Assembly: GCA_030540535.1 (NCBI GenBank)
Contig: JAUNWB010000028.1
Coordinates: forward strand, 1 to 9,624
DNA length: 9,624 nucleotides
Direction of reading: 5' to 3'
DNA from: Elusimicrobiales bacterium
GTDB lineage: Bacteria; Elusimicrobiota; Elusimicrobia; Elusimicrobiales; Elusimicrobiaceae
Positions 1-6,139 of this stretch are shown here, one piece after another. Within the stretch, counting starts at the first letter, position 1. Every line of letters begins with the position of its first letter. The notes under the pieces were generated by a model that did not search any database, had not been told where the DNA came from, and worked only from the letters and a program-made list of their open reading frames with translations. The position numbers and the translations under genes are program-made.

Positions 1-1
1 T

Positions 2-253
2 ACGGTATACCGCACCCTTACCTCATTGGAAGAAATGGAACTGCTCACCCGCGTGGGATCTTCTTCCAAAGAACGTTTTGACGGAGATATGCGCCCGCAT
101 GCGCATTTTGTTTGCACGGAATGCGGCGAAGTGTATGATATTTTCACCCCGCAGGATACGCTTTTTACCCCCCCGCAGGAAGCCTCAAACTGGGGCGAAG
201 TAAAGCGCGTAAACGTGCAGTTTAAAGGAATTTGCAAACGGTGCCGCAAGTAA
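2..253 (+). CDS. perR: PerR-like Fur-family metal-dependent repressor, C-terminal part (5' end outside window)
   Basis: The frame is open from the left edge, so only the last 83 residues are visible. It begins with TVYRTL, the end of the Fur-family DNA-recognition region; the rest of the winged helix lies outside. Counting from the first visible residue, D27, H33, H35 and D46 have exactly the spacing of PerR regulatory-metal ligands D85, H91, H93 and D104 (B. subtilis numbering). Cysteine pairs C38/C41 and C78/C81 match the structural zinc site C96/C99/C136/C139, with a constant offset of 58. Asp rather than Glu at the metal positions favours PerR over Fur. Known PerR proteins sense peroxide by metal-catalysed His oxidation and derepress defence genes. 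The gene lies 39 bp upstream of rubrerythrin on the same strand, so co-transcription and control of that gene are likely. Another Fur-family peroxide sensor remains possible because the N-terminal ligand (H37) is not visible. Confidence 0.85.
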   Translation, partial: TVYRTLTSLEEMELLTRVGSSSKERFDGDMRPHAHFVCTECGEVYDIFTPQDTLFTPPQEASNWGEVKRVNVQFKGICKRCRK

Positions 254-292
254 GGCGCCGGAAGGATTGCAGTCGTAAAAGGAGATAATTAA

Positions 293-832
293 ATGGAACT
301 CAAAGGCTCTAAAACCGAAAAAAACCTGATGGCCGCTTTTGCCGGCGAATCTCAGGCCCGCAACAAATACACCTACTACGCTTCCAAAGCGAAAAAAGAA
401 GGGTTTGTTCAAATTGCGAAAATTTTTGAAGAAACCGCCAACAACGAAAAAGAACACGCCAAGCTGTGGTTCAAAGCGTTGCACTGCAACGACATCCCCG
501 CTACGGCCGAAAACTTGCTCGATGCCGCCAACGGCGAAAATTATGAATGGACCGACATGTACGCCACGTTTGCCAAAGAAGCCAAAGAAGAAGGCTTCAC
601 CAAACTCGCCTACTTGTTTGAAGCCGTAGGCAAAATCGAAAAAATGCACGAAGAACGCTACCGCAAACTGCTGCACAACGTGGAAACGAAAGAAGTATTC
701 AAAAAAGCCGGTATTGTAATGTGGGAATGTGCCAACTGCGGTCACATCCACATCGGCGAAAAAGCCCCCGAAGTGTGCCCCGTCTGCGCGCACCCGCAGG
801 CTTACTTCATGATTCACCCGGAAAACTTCTAA
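293..832 (+). CDS. rbr: Rubrerythrin (diiron peroxidase with C-terminal rubredoxin domain)
   Basis: A 179-residue protein of normal family length. Residues ~5-130 form the ferritin-like four-helix domain, with diiron ligands recognisable as E19 (AGESQAR), E52/H55 (NEKEH), E85/D88 (EWTDMY) and E116/H119 (EKMH). Residues ~144-175 are a rubredoxin domain with C146/C149 and C162/C165 holding one iron. The family reduces hydrogen peroxide in the cytoplasm of anaerobes, taking electrons through rubredoxin. The second ligand of the third pair is Asp where D. vulgaris rubrerythrin has Glu; I believe this occurs in other members of the family. The start is fixed by a strong ribosome site, AAAAGGAG at 277-284, eight bases before the ATG. 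A PerR-like gene precedes it and a strong terminator follows, so the pair is probably one peroxide-responsive operon. Confidence 0.97.
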   Translation: MELKGSKTEKNLMAAFAGESQARNKYTYYASKAKKEGFVQIAKIFEETANNEKEHAKLWFKALHCNDIPATAENLLDAANGENYEWTDMYATFAKEAKEEGFTKLAYLFEAVGKIEKMHEERYRKLLHNVETKEVFKKAGIVMWECANCGHIHIGEKAPEVCPVCAHPQAYFMIHPENF

Positions 833-853
833 TTTCCGTTTGAATTTGTTACA

Positions 854-882
854 AAAGCCCCGCCCAAACGGCGGGGTTTTTT
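854..882 (+). terminator. Intrinsic terminator of the perR-rbr unit
   Basis: A perfect 7-bp stem CCCCGCC (858-864) / GGCGGGG (870-876) with a 5-nt loop is followed by six T and preceded by an A run. It starts about 20 bases after the rubrerythrin stop codon. Confidence 0.93.
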
Positions 883-901
883 GTACGTGGGTGCCTCCCC
901 G

Positions 902-931
902 CGTCATACCGTAGGGTTGTTATACGGTATC
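902..931 (+). repeat. Hairpin repeat copy A
   Basis: Stem arms ATACCGTA (906-913) and TACGGTAT (923-930) enclose a 9-nt loop GGGTTGTTA. It is flanked by GTC before and C after, as in the other copies. It lies directly after the rubrerythrin terminator. Geometry (8-bp stem, 9-nt loop) and loop sequence place it in the same family as copies B, C and D although its stem sequence differs. Confidence 0.7.
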
Positions 932-947
932 TGCTATTAGTTTTTCT

Positions 948-1029
948 CGTCATTCCGGAAAGTTGTAATCCGGAATCCGCCGTTATGAAAAAAAGGAATA
1001 GATCCCGTATAAAGACTCTACGGGATGAC
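948..1029 (+). repeat. Composite hairpin repeat: copy B, A-rich centre, inverted copy C
   Basis: Copy B has arms ATTCCGGA (952-959) and TCCGGAAT (969-976) with loop AAGTTGTAA. An A-rich centre (978-1000) follows. Copy C lies in opposite orientation, with arms ATCCCGTA (1002-1009) and TACGGGAT (1019-1026); its loop reads GAGTCTTTA on the reverse strand. The two hairpins face each other across the centre, so the whole resembles a small composite palindromic element. No coding capacity is seen. Confidence 0.75.
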
Positions 1030-1042
1030 TTGTAAATGATTT

Positions 1043-1188
1043 GTCATTCCCGAGCGTTTTTCCACCCCGTCATTCCCGAGAGTTGTAATCGGGAATCTGT
1101 CGTTATAAAAAAAAGAAGATTCCCGAACGCTGCGCGCCGCGCCCCTGCGGGTGGCCTGCAAGGTGCCGCCAATCTTTACGGGATAACT
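1043..1188 (+). repeat. Second composite repeat: half-copy, hairpin D, A-rich centre, enlarged inverted copy E
   Basis: A half-copy CATTCCCGAG lies at 1045-1054. Copy D has arms ATTCCCGA (1072-1079) and TCGGGAAT (1089-1096) with loop GAGTTGTAA. Its A-rich centre (1098-1117) matches that of the first composite (both contain CGTTAT followed by an A run). In place of a normal inverted copy there is a stretched one: TCCCG (1121-1125) pairs with CGGGA (1179-1183) around 53 nt, and the right flank TTTACGGGATAACT resembles the right arm of copy C. The 53-nt loop is GC-rich, unlike the surroundings, and looks like an insertion or a different variant of the element. Confidence 0.65.
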
Positions 1189-1204
1189 TTTTATTTTTGG
1201 CCAT

Positions 1205-1236
1205 AAAAAAGCCGCCCCCAAGGGAGCGGCTTTTTA
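1205..1236 (-). terminator. Intrinsic terminator downstream of GAPDH
   Basis: Read on the - strand, GCCGC (stem 1226-1230 with 1211-1215) forms the GC core of a 10-bp stem AAAAAGCCGC (1206-1215) / GCGGCTTTTT (1226-1235). The loop is 10 nt and a run of six T follows in the direction of GAPDH transcription. It lies 15 bases beyond the GAPDH stop codon. Confidence 0.9.
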
Positions 1237-1250
1237 AGTTTACGGGAAAC

Positions 1251-2288
<1,038 letters not shown>

Positions 2289-2347
2289 TTACTTCCACAT
2301 ATATTTTACAATTTTTTCCGCAGTGCGTACACATTTATCGGGCGAGA

Positions 2348-3127
2348 TTACTCCCAGCGCAAATGGAACGTTTTGCACCACAGTTCCGCTTCTATGTATG
2401 TGCCGGACATAACACTGGGCGGAATACCGGGCACCGAGCCGAAGCTGGCGGCGCTGACGCGGTTGATTTGTTCAAAAAAGTCTTCTATAACGGCTTTCAT
2501 GCCGTATTCGTAATAAATATCCGTTTGGCGTTGTGCGTTGTGAAAAATGCGCTGATAGGCGGGGTGGCCGTGTAAAATGTGGAAAATACCGGGCGCGTTG
2601 TTTTGCATTTCCGTTAAGTTAACGTTAAAGGGTTTGCCCGCCAGTTCGGCGCGGAAGGCCATATCTTCATATATTATTTTTAAGGTGCTTTTGTTGACGA
2701 TATGATGTGCGCCTTTATAAGCGGTGTTGTCGTTAATAACGCGCCACATGCGCGCGTAAGCGGGTTCAACGGTGTTTGGAGAACGGGAAAGTTTGGCGAT
2801 AGTTTTTAAATAATTATATCCGCCGTAAATATTGCCCGGGTTGCCCAGGCGCGGAACCAAAAATTCCGTATTAATGAGGATTTGCGAAACGGGTTCCCCG
2901 GCGATTTTTTGTTTAAAACGGATGGGCGTAAAGGGTTTGGGAGAGCGGAGCTGTAAGGCGGTGTTAGCCAAAGCCAACTGAGAAGCCGGAGCCTGCAAAG
3001 ACCGGCCAATGACGGCGGCTTTGATGCGCCTGACGCTTCTGGCCTTGTGTAGAATGGTGTACGCGTTTTGGCCGAATGCACTGCATGAAAATAAACAAAG
3101 CACCAAAAACAGCAGCGGCTTTCTCAT
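2348..3127 (-). CDS. Secreted protein of unknown function with a possible AHH/HNH-type nuclease domain
   Basis: A 259-residue protein that I do not recognise as a named family. Residues 1-19 look like a signal peptide: positive MRK, a hydrophobic run LLFLVLCLF, and a likely signal peptidase I cut after A-F-G19. The LFSC at 12-15 is a poor lipobox because of Phe at -2. The mature protein is basic, without clear repeats or membrane segments. Residues 139-198 hold GAHHIV (H141, H142) and later NNAPGIFHILHGHPAYQRIFHN-like spacing (N177, H183, H186, H188, H196). This recalls the AHH branch of the HNH/Endonuclease VII superfamily, with its AHHI motif followed by an N-x-x-x-GI segment and H-x-aY. 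That match is from memory of motif shape, not a search. The start is well supported by AGGAGG (3134-3139) six bases upstream. It sits between yba K-type and gap genes with no obvious immunity partner, so a toxin role is not established. Confidence 0.75.
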   Translation of the reverse strand: MRKPLLFLVLCLFSCSAFGQNAYTILHKARSVRRIKAAVIGRSLQAPASQLALANTALQLRSPKPFTPIRFKQKIAGEPVSQILINTEFLVPRLGNPGNIYGGYNYLKTIAKLSRSPNTVEPAYARMWRVINDNTAYKGAHHIVNKSTLKIIYEDMAFRAELAGKPFNVNLTEMQNNAPGIFHILHGHPAYQRIFHNAQRQTDIYYEYGMKAVIEDFFEQINRVSAASFGSVPGIPPSVMSGTYIEAELWCKTFHLRWE

Positions 3128-3158
3128 AAGGGGCCTCCTCCCACGGGCGGCTTACCTT

Positions 3159-3187
3159 ACTGTAGTATTATTTGGGATGGTTGTCCA
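3159..3187 (-). promoter_or_regulatory. Possible sigma70-type promoter for the secreted protein gene
   Basis: On the - strand TGGACA (3182-3187, five of six matches to the -35 consensus) is followed after 17 bp by TACAGT (3159-3164, four of six to the -10). It lies 31 bases upstream of the start codon in the 67-bp gap after the YbaK-family gene, whose own transcript may also read through. Weak and unsupported by any second line of evidence. Confidence 0.35.
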
Positions 3188-3194
3188 GGGAATT

Positions 3195-3668
3195 TTAGGC
3201 CCAGGCTTTGCATAGGTCCACCCACGCGCTCGGGCGGGCGGCGGCTTCCAGTTCGGCGGGCGTTAATTTGACGGCCGTATTGCGCGAGCCTCCGGCCGGA
3301 TAAATGGTTTCAAAGCGTTTGAGGGATACGTCCAAATACACGTTTACCCCCTCTTTGGGCGCAAACGGGCAGACTCCGCCGGGCACAAAACCCGTCATTT
3401 CTTCCACGCGTTCTGGCTTAATCATACTGGCTTTTTGGCCGAAGAAGGCTTTAAATTTGGCGTTATCCACTTTCGCATCCCCGGCGGCCACAATTAAAAC
3501 GGCTTTGCCGTTTACGTCAAACGACAGTGTTTTTGCAATCAGTTCCGGCTTGCAGCCCAGCGCGGCGGCGGCCAGTTCCACGGTGGCGCTGGATTCGTCC
3601 AGCGTTTTCAAACGGTCTTGCAGGCCGCAGGCGGCCAGGTGCTGTAATACTTTTTCTACGGAGTTCAT
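3195..3668 (-). CDS. YbaK/EbsC-family aminoacyl-tRNA deacylase (trans-editing factor)
   Basis: A 157-residue protein covering the single YbaK/INS domain at its usual length. K46 in the segment CKPELIAKTLSF matches the invariant lysine of YbaK proteins. The GGVCPF motif (97-102) and YPAGGSRNTAVKL (123-135) correspond to the conserved glycine-rich loop and C-terminal strand. Family members hydrolyse mischarged tRNA, for example Cys-tRNA(Pro) or Ala-tRNA(Pro), in the cytoplasm to protect translation fidelity. Which mischarged tRNA is used cannot be read from the sequence. The ATG is preceded by a very AT-rich stretch (TATATAT and AAAAT runs) with no clear Shine-Dalgarno, so translation may be weak or leaderless. 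It is divergent from the cupin operon and is followed by the secreted protein gene 67 bp downstream. Confidence 0.9.
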   Translation of the reverse strand: MNSVEKVLQHLAACGLQDRLKTLDESSATVELAAAALGCKPELIAKTLSFDVNGKAVLIVAAGDAKVDNAKFKAFFGQKASMIKPERVEEMTGFVPGGVCPFAPKEGVNVYLDVSLKRFETIYPAGGSRNTAVKLTPAELEAAARPSAWVDLCKAWA

Positions 3669-3712
3669 ATATATATTTTATCATTTTAAAAAGAGGTTGT
3701 TTTGCTGGTCTA

Positions 3713-3909
3713 GTTGCTGGCTCTGTAAGTTCGCGACATGTCTTGAGCAGTGTGGCTTAATTAATCAAATGAGCGCAGGTCCTCGCCGGACGGGCAAATA
3801 GGGGGCCCAGCCTCTGGGCAGTTGCCGTTTATACGTGTGGGACATATCTTAAACAATGTGGCCCAGCTAATCAAATTGGTGCGGACAAGTTGGGAGCCCA
3901 GCCTCTGGC
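3713..3909 (+). repeat. Diverged direct duplication (two units of roughly 106 and 89 bp)
   Basis: Two units lie side by side in the intergenic region. The clearest part, 3735-3770 against 3841-3876, is identical at 28 of 36 positions, and all eight differences are transitions. The 3' parts share GCCCAGCCTCTGG exactly (3805-3817 and 3896-3908). This shared piece forms a hairpin: GCCCAG/CTGGGC with a 3-nt loop in unit 1, shortened to CCAG/CTGG in unit 2. Unit 2 lacks about ten bases around 3779-3787. The ends of the units (3713 and 3821) are approximate. No open frame of note crosses both units. Function is unknown; it could be a decayed mobile repeat or a duplicated leader or RNA element. Confidence 0.65.
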
Positions 3910-3911
3910 CC

Positions 3912-3942
3912 TTGACTTGGAGTTAAGTCCAGTGTTTATAAT
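3912..3942 (+). promoter_or_regulatory. Promoter with 19-bp spacer and MerR-family-type operator dyad
   Basis: TTGACT (3912-3917) and TATAAT (3937-3942) are near-perfect -35 and -10 boxes but separated by 19 bp instead of 17. The spacer starts with the dyad TGGA-g-TTAA-g-TCCA (3918-3931), imperfect only at one central pair. Overlong spacers with a dyad set against the -35 are the hallmark of promoters activated by MerR-family regulators, which twist the DNA to realign the boxes. The TTGACTTGGAGTTAA arrangement resembles sites I recall for the AdhR/NmlR branch, which answers to aldehydes and electrophiles. The predicted transcript starts about 15-20 bases before the cupin ATG, leaving just room for the ribosome site GGGAGG (3953-3958). 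No MerR-family gene lies in the window. Confidence 0.7.
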
Positions 3943-3965
3943 ATTATCATACGGGAGGTAAATCT

Positions 3966-4367
3966 ATGAAAAAATCACCCATTGATACAGTTTTTGCGCA
4001 AGGAGAAATCAACCCTTACGGCAAATTTTTTACCGGGCAAACGTATCTGACGATGCTCAGCGCGGCGGACCCTGTTTTTAACGCCCCCATCGGAAACGTA
4101 ACGTTTGAACCCGGCGCACGTACCCACTGGCACAAACATGCGGGCGGACAAATCCTGCTGGTGTTAAACGGCGAGGGCCGTTACCAGGAACGCGGCAAGG
4201 AAATCCAAATCTTAAAAAAGGGCGACGTCGTCCGTATCCCGGCTGATGTGGAACATTGGCACGGCGCCGCGCCGGACAGCTGGTTCGTACACGTATCGGT
4301 AGAAACCAATCCGTCCAAAGGCCCTGCCACGTGGCTGGAAGCGGTGACGGACGAAGAATATAAATAG
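3966..4367 (+). CDS. Small cupin of the (R)-mandelonitrile-lyase-like type
   Basis: A 133-residue single-domain cupin. The first cupin motif is GARTHWHKHAGGQILLVLNGEG (about residues 50-71) and the second is GDVVRIPADVEHWHG (86-100). H56, H58, Q62 and H97 have exactly the spacing (2, 4, 35) of the manganese ligands H53, H55, Q59 and H94 of the bacterial cupin hydroxynitrile lyases GmHNL and AcHNL, so metal binding is likely. Most relatives are uncharacterised and cyanohydrin cleavage is often a side activity, so the natural substrate is unknown. No signal peptide is seen, so it is cytoplasmic. The ATG is fixed by GGAGG seven bases upstream. It is the first gene of a three-gene operon: 14 bases separate its stop from the next start, and the TAGGAG of the next ribosome site overlaps its stop codon. 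Confidence 0.9.
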   Translation: MKKSPIDTVFAQGEINPYGKFFTGQTYLTMLSAADPVFNAPIGNVTFEPGARTHWHKHAGGQILLVLNGEGRYQERGKEIQILKKGDVVRIPADVEHWHGAAPDSWFVHVSVETNPSKGPATWLEAVTDEEYK

Positions 4368-4381
4368 GAGTTTTAACAAAT

Positions 4382-6139
4382 ATGGTTTTGGAAAAAATCA
4401 ATTCACCTTTAGACGTAAAAAAATTATCTCTGCAGGAAATGGACGTTTTGGCGCAGGAAATGCGCGAAGCGATTATCAAAAAAGTAAATACGGTGGGCGG
4501 CCACTTCGGCCCCAATTTGGGGATTGTGGAGACGACGATTGCGTTTCATTACGTATTTAACTCGCCGGAAGATAAAATCGTATTTGACGTGTCGCACCAG
4601 TGCTATCCGCACAAAATGCTGACGGGACGCAAAGAAGGCTTTACCACCCCGGAACTCTACGGCAAATATACGGGTTATACCGCGCCGGAAGAAAGCGCGC
4701 ACGACTGGTTTAAAGTAGGGCACACGTCTACGTCCGTCAGCCTGGCCGTGGGGCTTGCCAAAGCGCGCGATTTGAAGGGCGAAAAAGGCAACGTGCTGGC
4801 GCTCATCGGCGACGGTTCTTTAAGCGGCGGCGAAGCGTATGAAGGCCTCAATAACGCGGCTGTGCTGGGAAGCAATATCATTATTTTAGTAAACGATAAC
4901 GATATGTCCATCGCCGAAAACCAGGGCGGTTTGTACGAAAACCTCCGTCTGCTGCGCGAAACAAAAGGCCAAGCGGAACTTAATTTTTTCAAATCTCTGG
5001 GGTTTGATTACGTATACGTAGATGAAGGCAACAATACCGCCAAACTGATTGAAGCGTTCCAAAAAGTAAAAGATTCCCCCCGGCCTGTGGTGGTGCATTT
5101 GCGTACGTTAAAAGGCAAAGGCTGTGCCGCTTCCGAAGAGAACAAAGAAATGTTCCACTGGATTTTGCCCGGCACGCTGGACCGCCTGGGTCAGCCCGCC
5201 GCGCCCGTGCCGGAAACGTACCACTCCATTACAACGGATTTTATTTTAAAGAAAGCCGAACTTGATAAAACCGTTACGGCCATTACCCCCGCCACGCCCG
5301 GCGCGTATGGATTTACCAAAGAATTTCGCGCCAAAATGGGCAAACAATATGTGGACGTAGGCATCGCCGAAGAACACGCGGTGGCGTACGCTTCCGCCAT
5401 GGCCAAAGCCGGGGCGCGCCCGGTGCTTGCCGTGATGAGTTCCTTTATTCAGCGCGCCTATGACCAGCTGTCGCAGGATTTGTGTTTGAACGGCTCGCCG
5501 ATTACCCTGCTTATTTATGCGGGCGGTTTATCCGGCGCCGACGCCACGCACCTGGGCACGTTTGATATGACGCTCCTGGGCAACATTCCGGGGCTTACGT
5601 ACCTGGCTCCCGCCAATAAAGAAGAGTACGAAGCCATGCTGGAATACGCGATGACGCAGAAATCCGGCCCGGTGGCTATCCGCGTACCGTCCGGCCCTGT
5701 TATCAGCACGGGCGTAAAGGACGAAACGGACTATGCCAAACACAACCGCTTTCACGTAGTGCATAAAGGCAAAGACGTGGCCATCCTGGGCTTGGGCGGA
5801 TTTTTAGGTCTTGCGCAGGAAGCGGCGGCGGAACTTAAAAAAACGCTGGGAGTGGACGCGACTGTTATCAACCCGCGTTTTATTACGGGCCTGGATAAAG
5901 AACTGCTTAACGCGTTAAAAGCCGACCACCGCGCCGTGGTCACGTTAGAAGACGGACAATTAGACGGCGGATTTGGCGAAAAAGTAGCCCGCTTCTACGG
6001 CGACAGCAACTTAAAAGTACTCTGCCGCGGCGGCAAAAAAGAATTTACCGACCGCATGCCGCTGGAAGAAATCTTTATGCGCTGCCGCTTGACGCCCGCG
6101 CAAATCGCTGAAGACGTAAAGGCGGCGTTGGAGAAATAA
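4382..6139 (+). CDS. DXS-like thiamine-diphosphate carboligase/transketolase, probably not a true 1-deoxyxylulose-5-phosphate synthase
   Basis: A 585-residue protein with the DXS fold order: an N-terminal ThDP-binding domain, a central pyrimidine-binding domain (from about 280) and a C-terminal transketolase domain (from about 460). It is about 35 residues shorter than E. coli DXS. The cofactor motif is G143-D-G145 to N171-D-N. H41 (GGHFG), H114 (GHTSTS), H259 and the catalytic glutamate E330 (GIAEEH) are kept, so it should make the ThDP carbanion. Aligned by eye to E. coli DXS, R398, D427 and H431 are kept (R358, D387, H390). Y392, R420 and R478, which contact glyceraldehyde 3-phosphate, are replaced by M352, A380 and S437. 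Similar DXS-like proteins exist, as I recall, in Firmicutes that make isoprenoids by the mevalonate route, which argues for another role. Automatic pipelines would probably call it dxs. It is coupled to the cupin upstream, and its TAA overlaps the next ATG. Confidence 0.85.
   Translation: MVLEKINSPLDVKKLSLQEMDVLAQEMREAIIKKVNTVGGHFGPNLGIVETTIAFHYVFNSPEDKIVFDVSHQCYPHKMLTGRKEGFTTPELYGKYTGYTAPEESAHDWFKVGHTSTSVSLAVGLAKARDLKGEKGNVLALIGDGSLSGGEAYEGLNNAAVLGSNIIILVNDNDMSIAENQGGLYENLRLLRETKGQAELNFFKSLGFDYVYVDEGNNTAKLIEAFQKVKDSPRPVVVHLRTLKGKGCAASEENKEMFHWILPGTLDRLGQPAAPVPETYHSITTDFILKKAELDKTVTAITPATPGAYGFTKEFRAKMGKQYVDVGIAEEHAVAYASAMAKAGARPVLAVMSSFIQRAYDQLSQDLCLNGSPITLLIYAGGLSGADATHLGTFDMTLLGNIPGLTYLAPANKEEYEAMLEYAMTQKSGPVAIRVPSGPVISTGVKDETDYAKHNRFHVVHKGKDVAILGLGGFLGLAQEAAAELKKTLGVDATVINPRFITGLDKELLNALKADHRAVVTLEDGQLDGGFGEKVARFYGDSNLKVLCRGGKKEFTDRMPLEEIFMRCRLTPAQIAEDVKAALEK

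Noticed and set aside
185..907. A 240-codon open frame on the - strand opposite rubrerythrin
   Set aside because: It is antisense to the rubrerythrin gene and its terminator, Phe/Gly-rich and without a ribosome site, so it is a codon-bias shadow.
902..1188. CRISPR array
   Set aside because: The repeats are hairpins of varying stem sequence in both orientations with uneven spacing, not identical direct repeats with unique spacers.
1018..1221. A 67-codon open frame across the hairpin repeats on the - strand
   Set aside because: It is made almost wholly of repeat sequence and part of a terminator, with no ribosome site and no protein-like pattern.
3735..3876. Template/variable repeat pair of a diversity-generating retroelement
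   Set aside because: The first four differences are all G against A, which suggested adenine mutagenesis, but later differences run the other way and include T/C. There is also an indel, no coding frame and no reverse transcriptase.
4382..6139. Naming the gene dxs
   Set aside because: Overall similarity to DXS is clear, but three glyceraldehyde-3-phosphate contacts are replaced, so the symbol would mislead.
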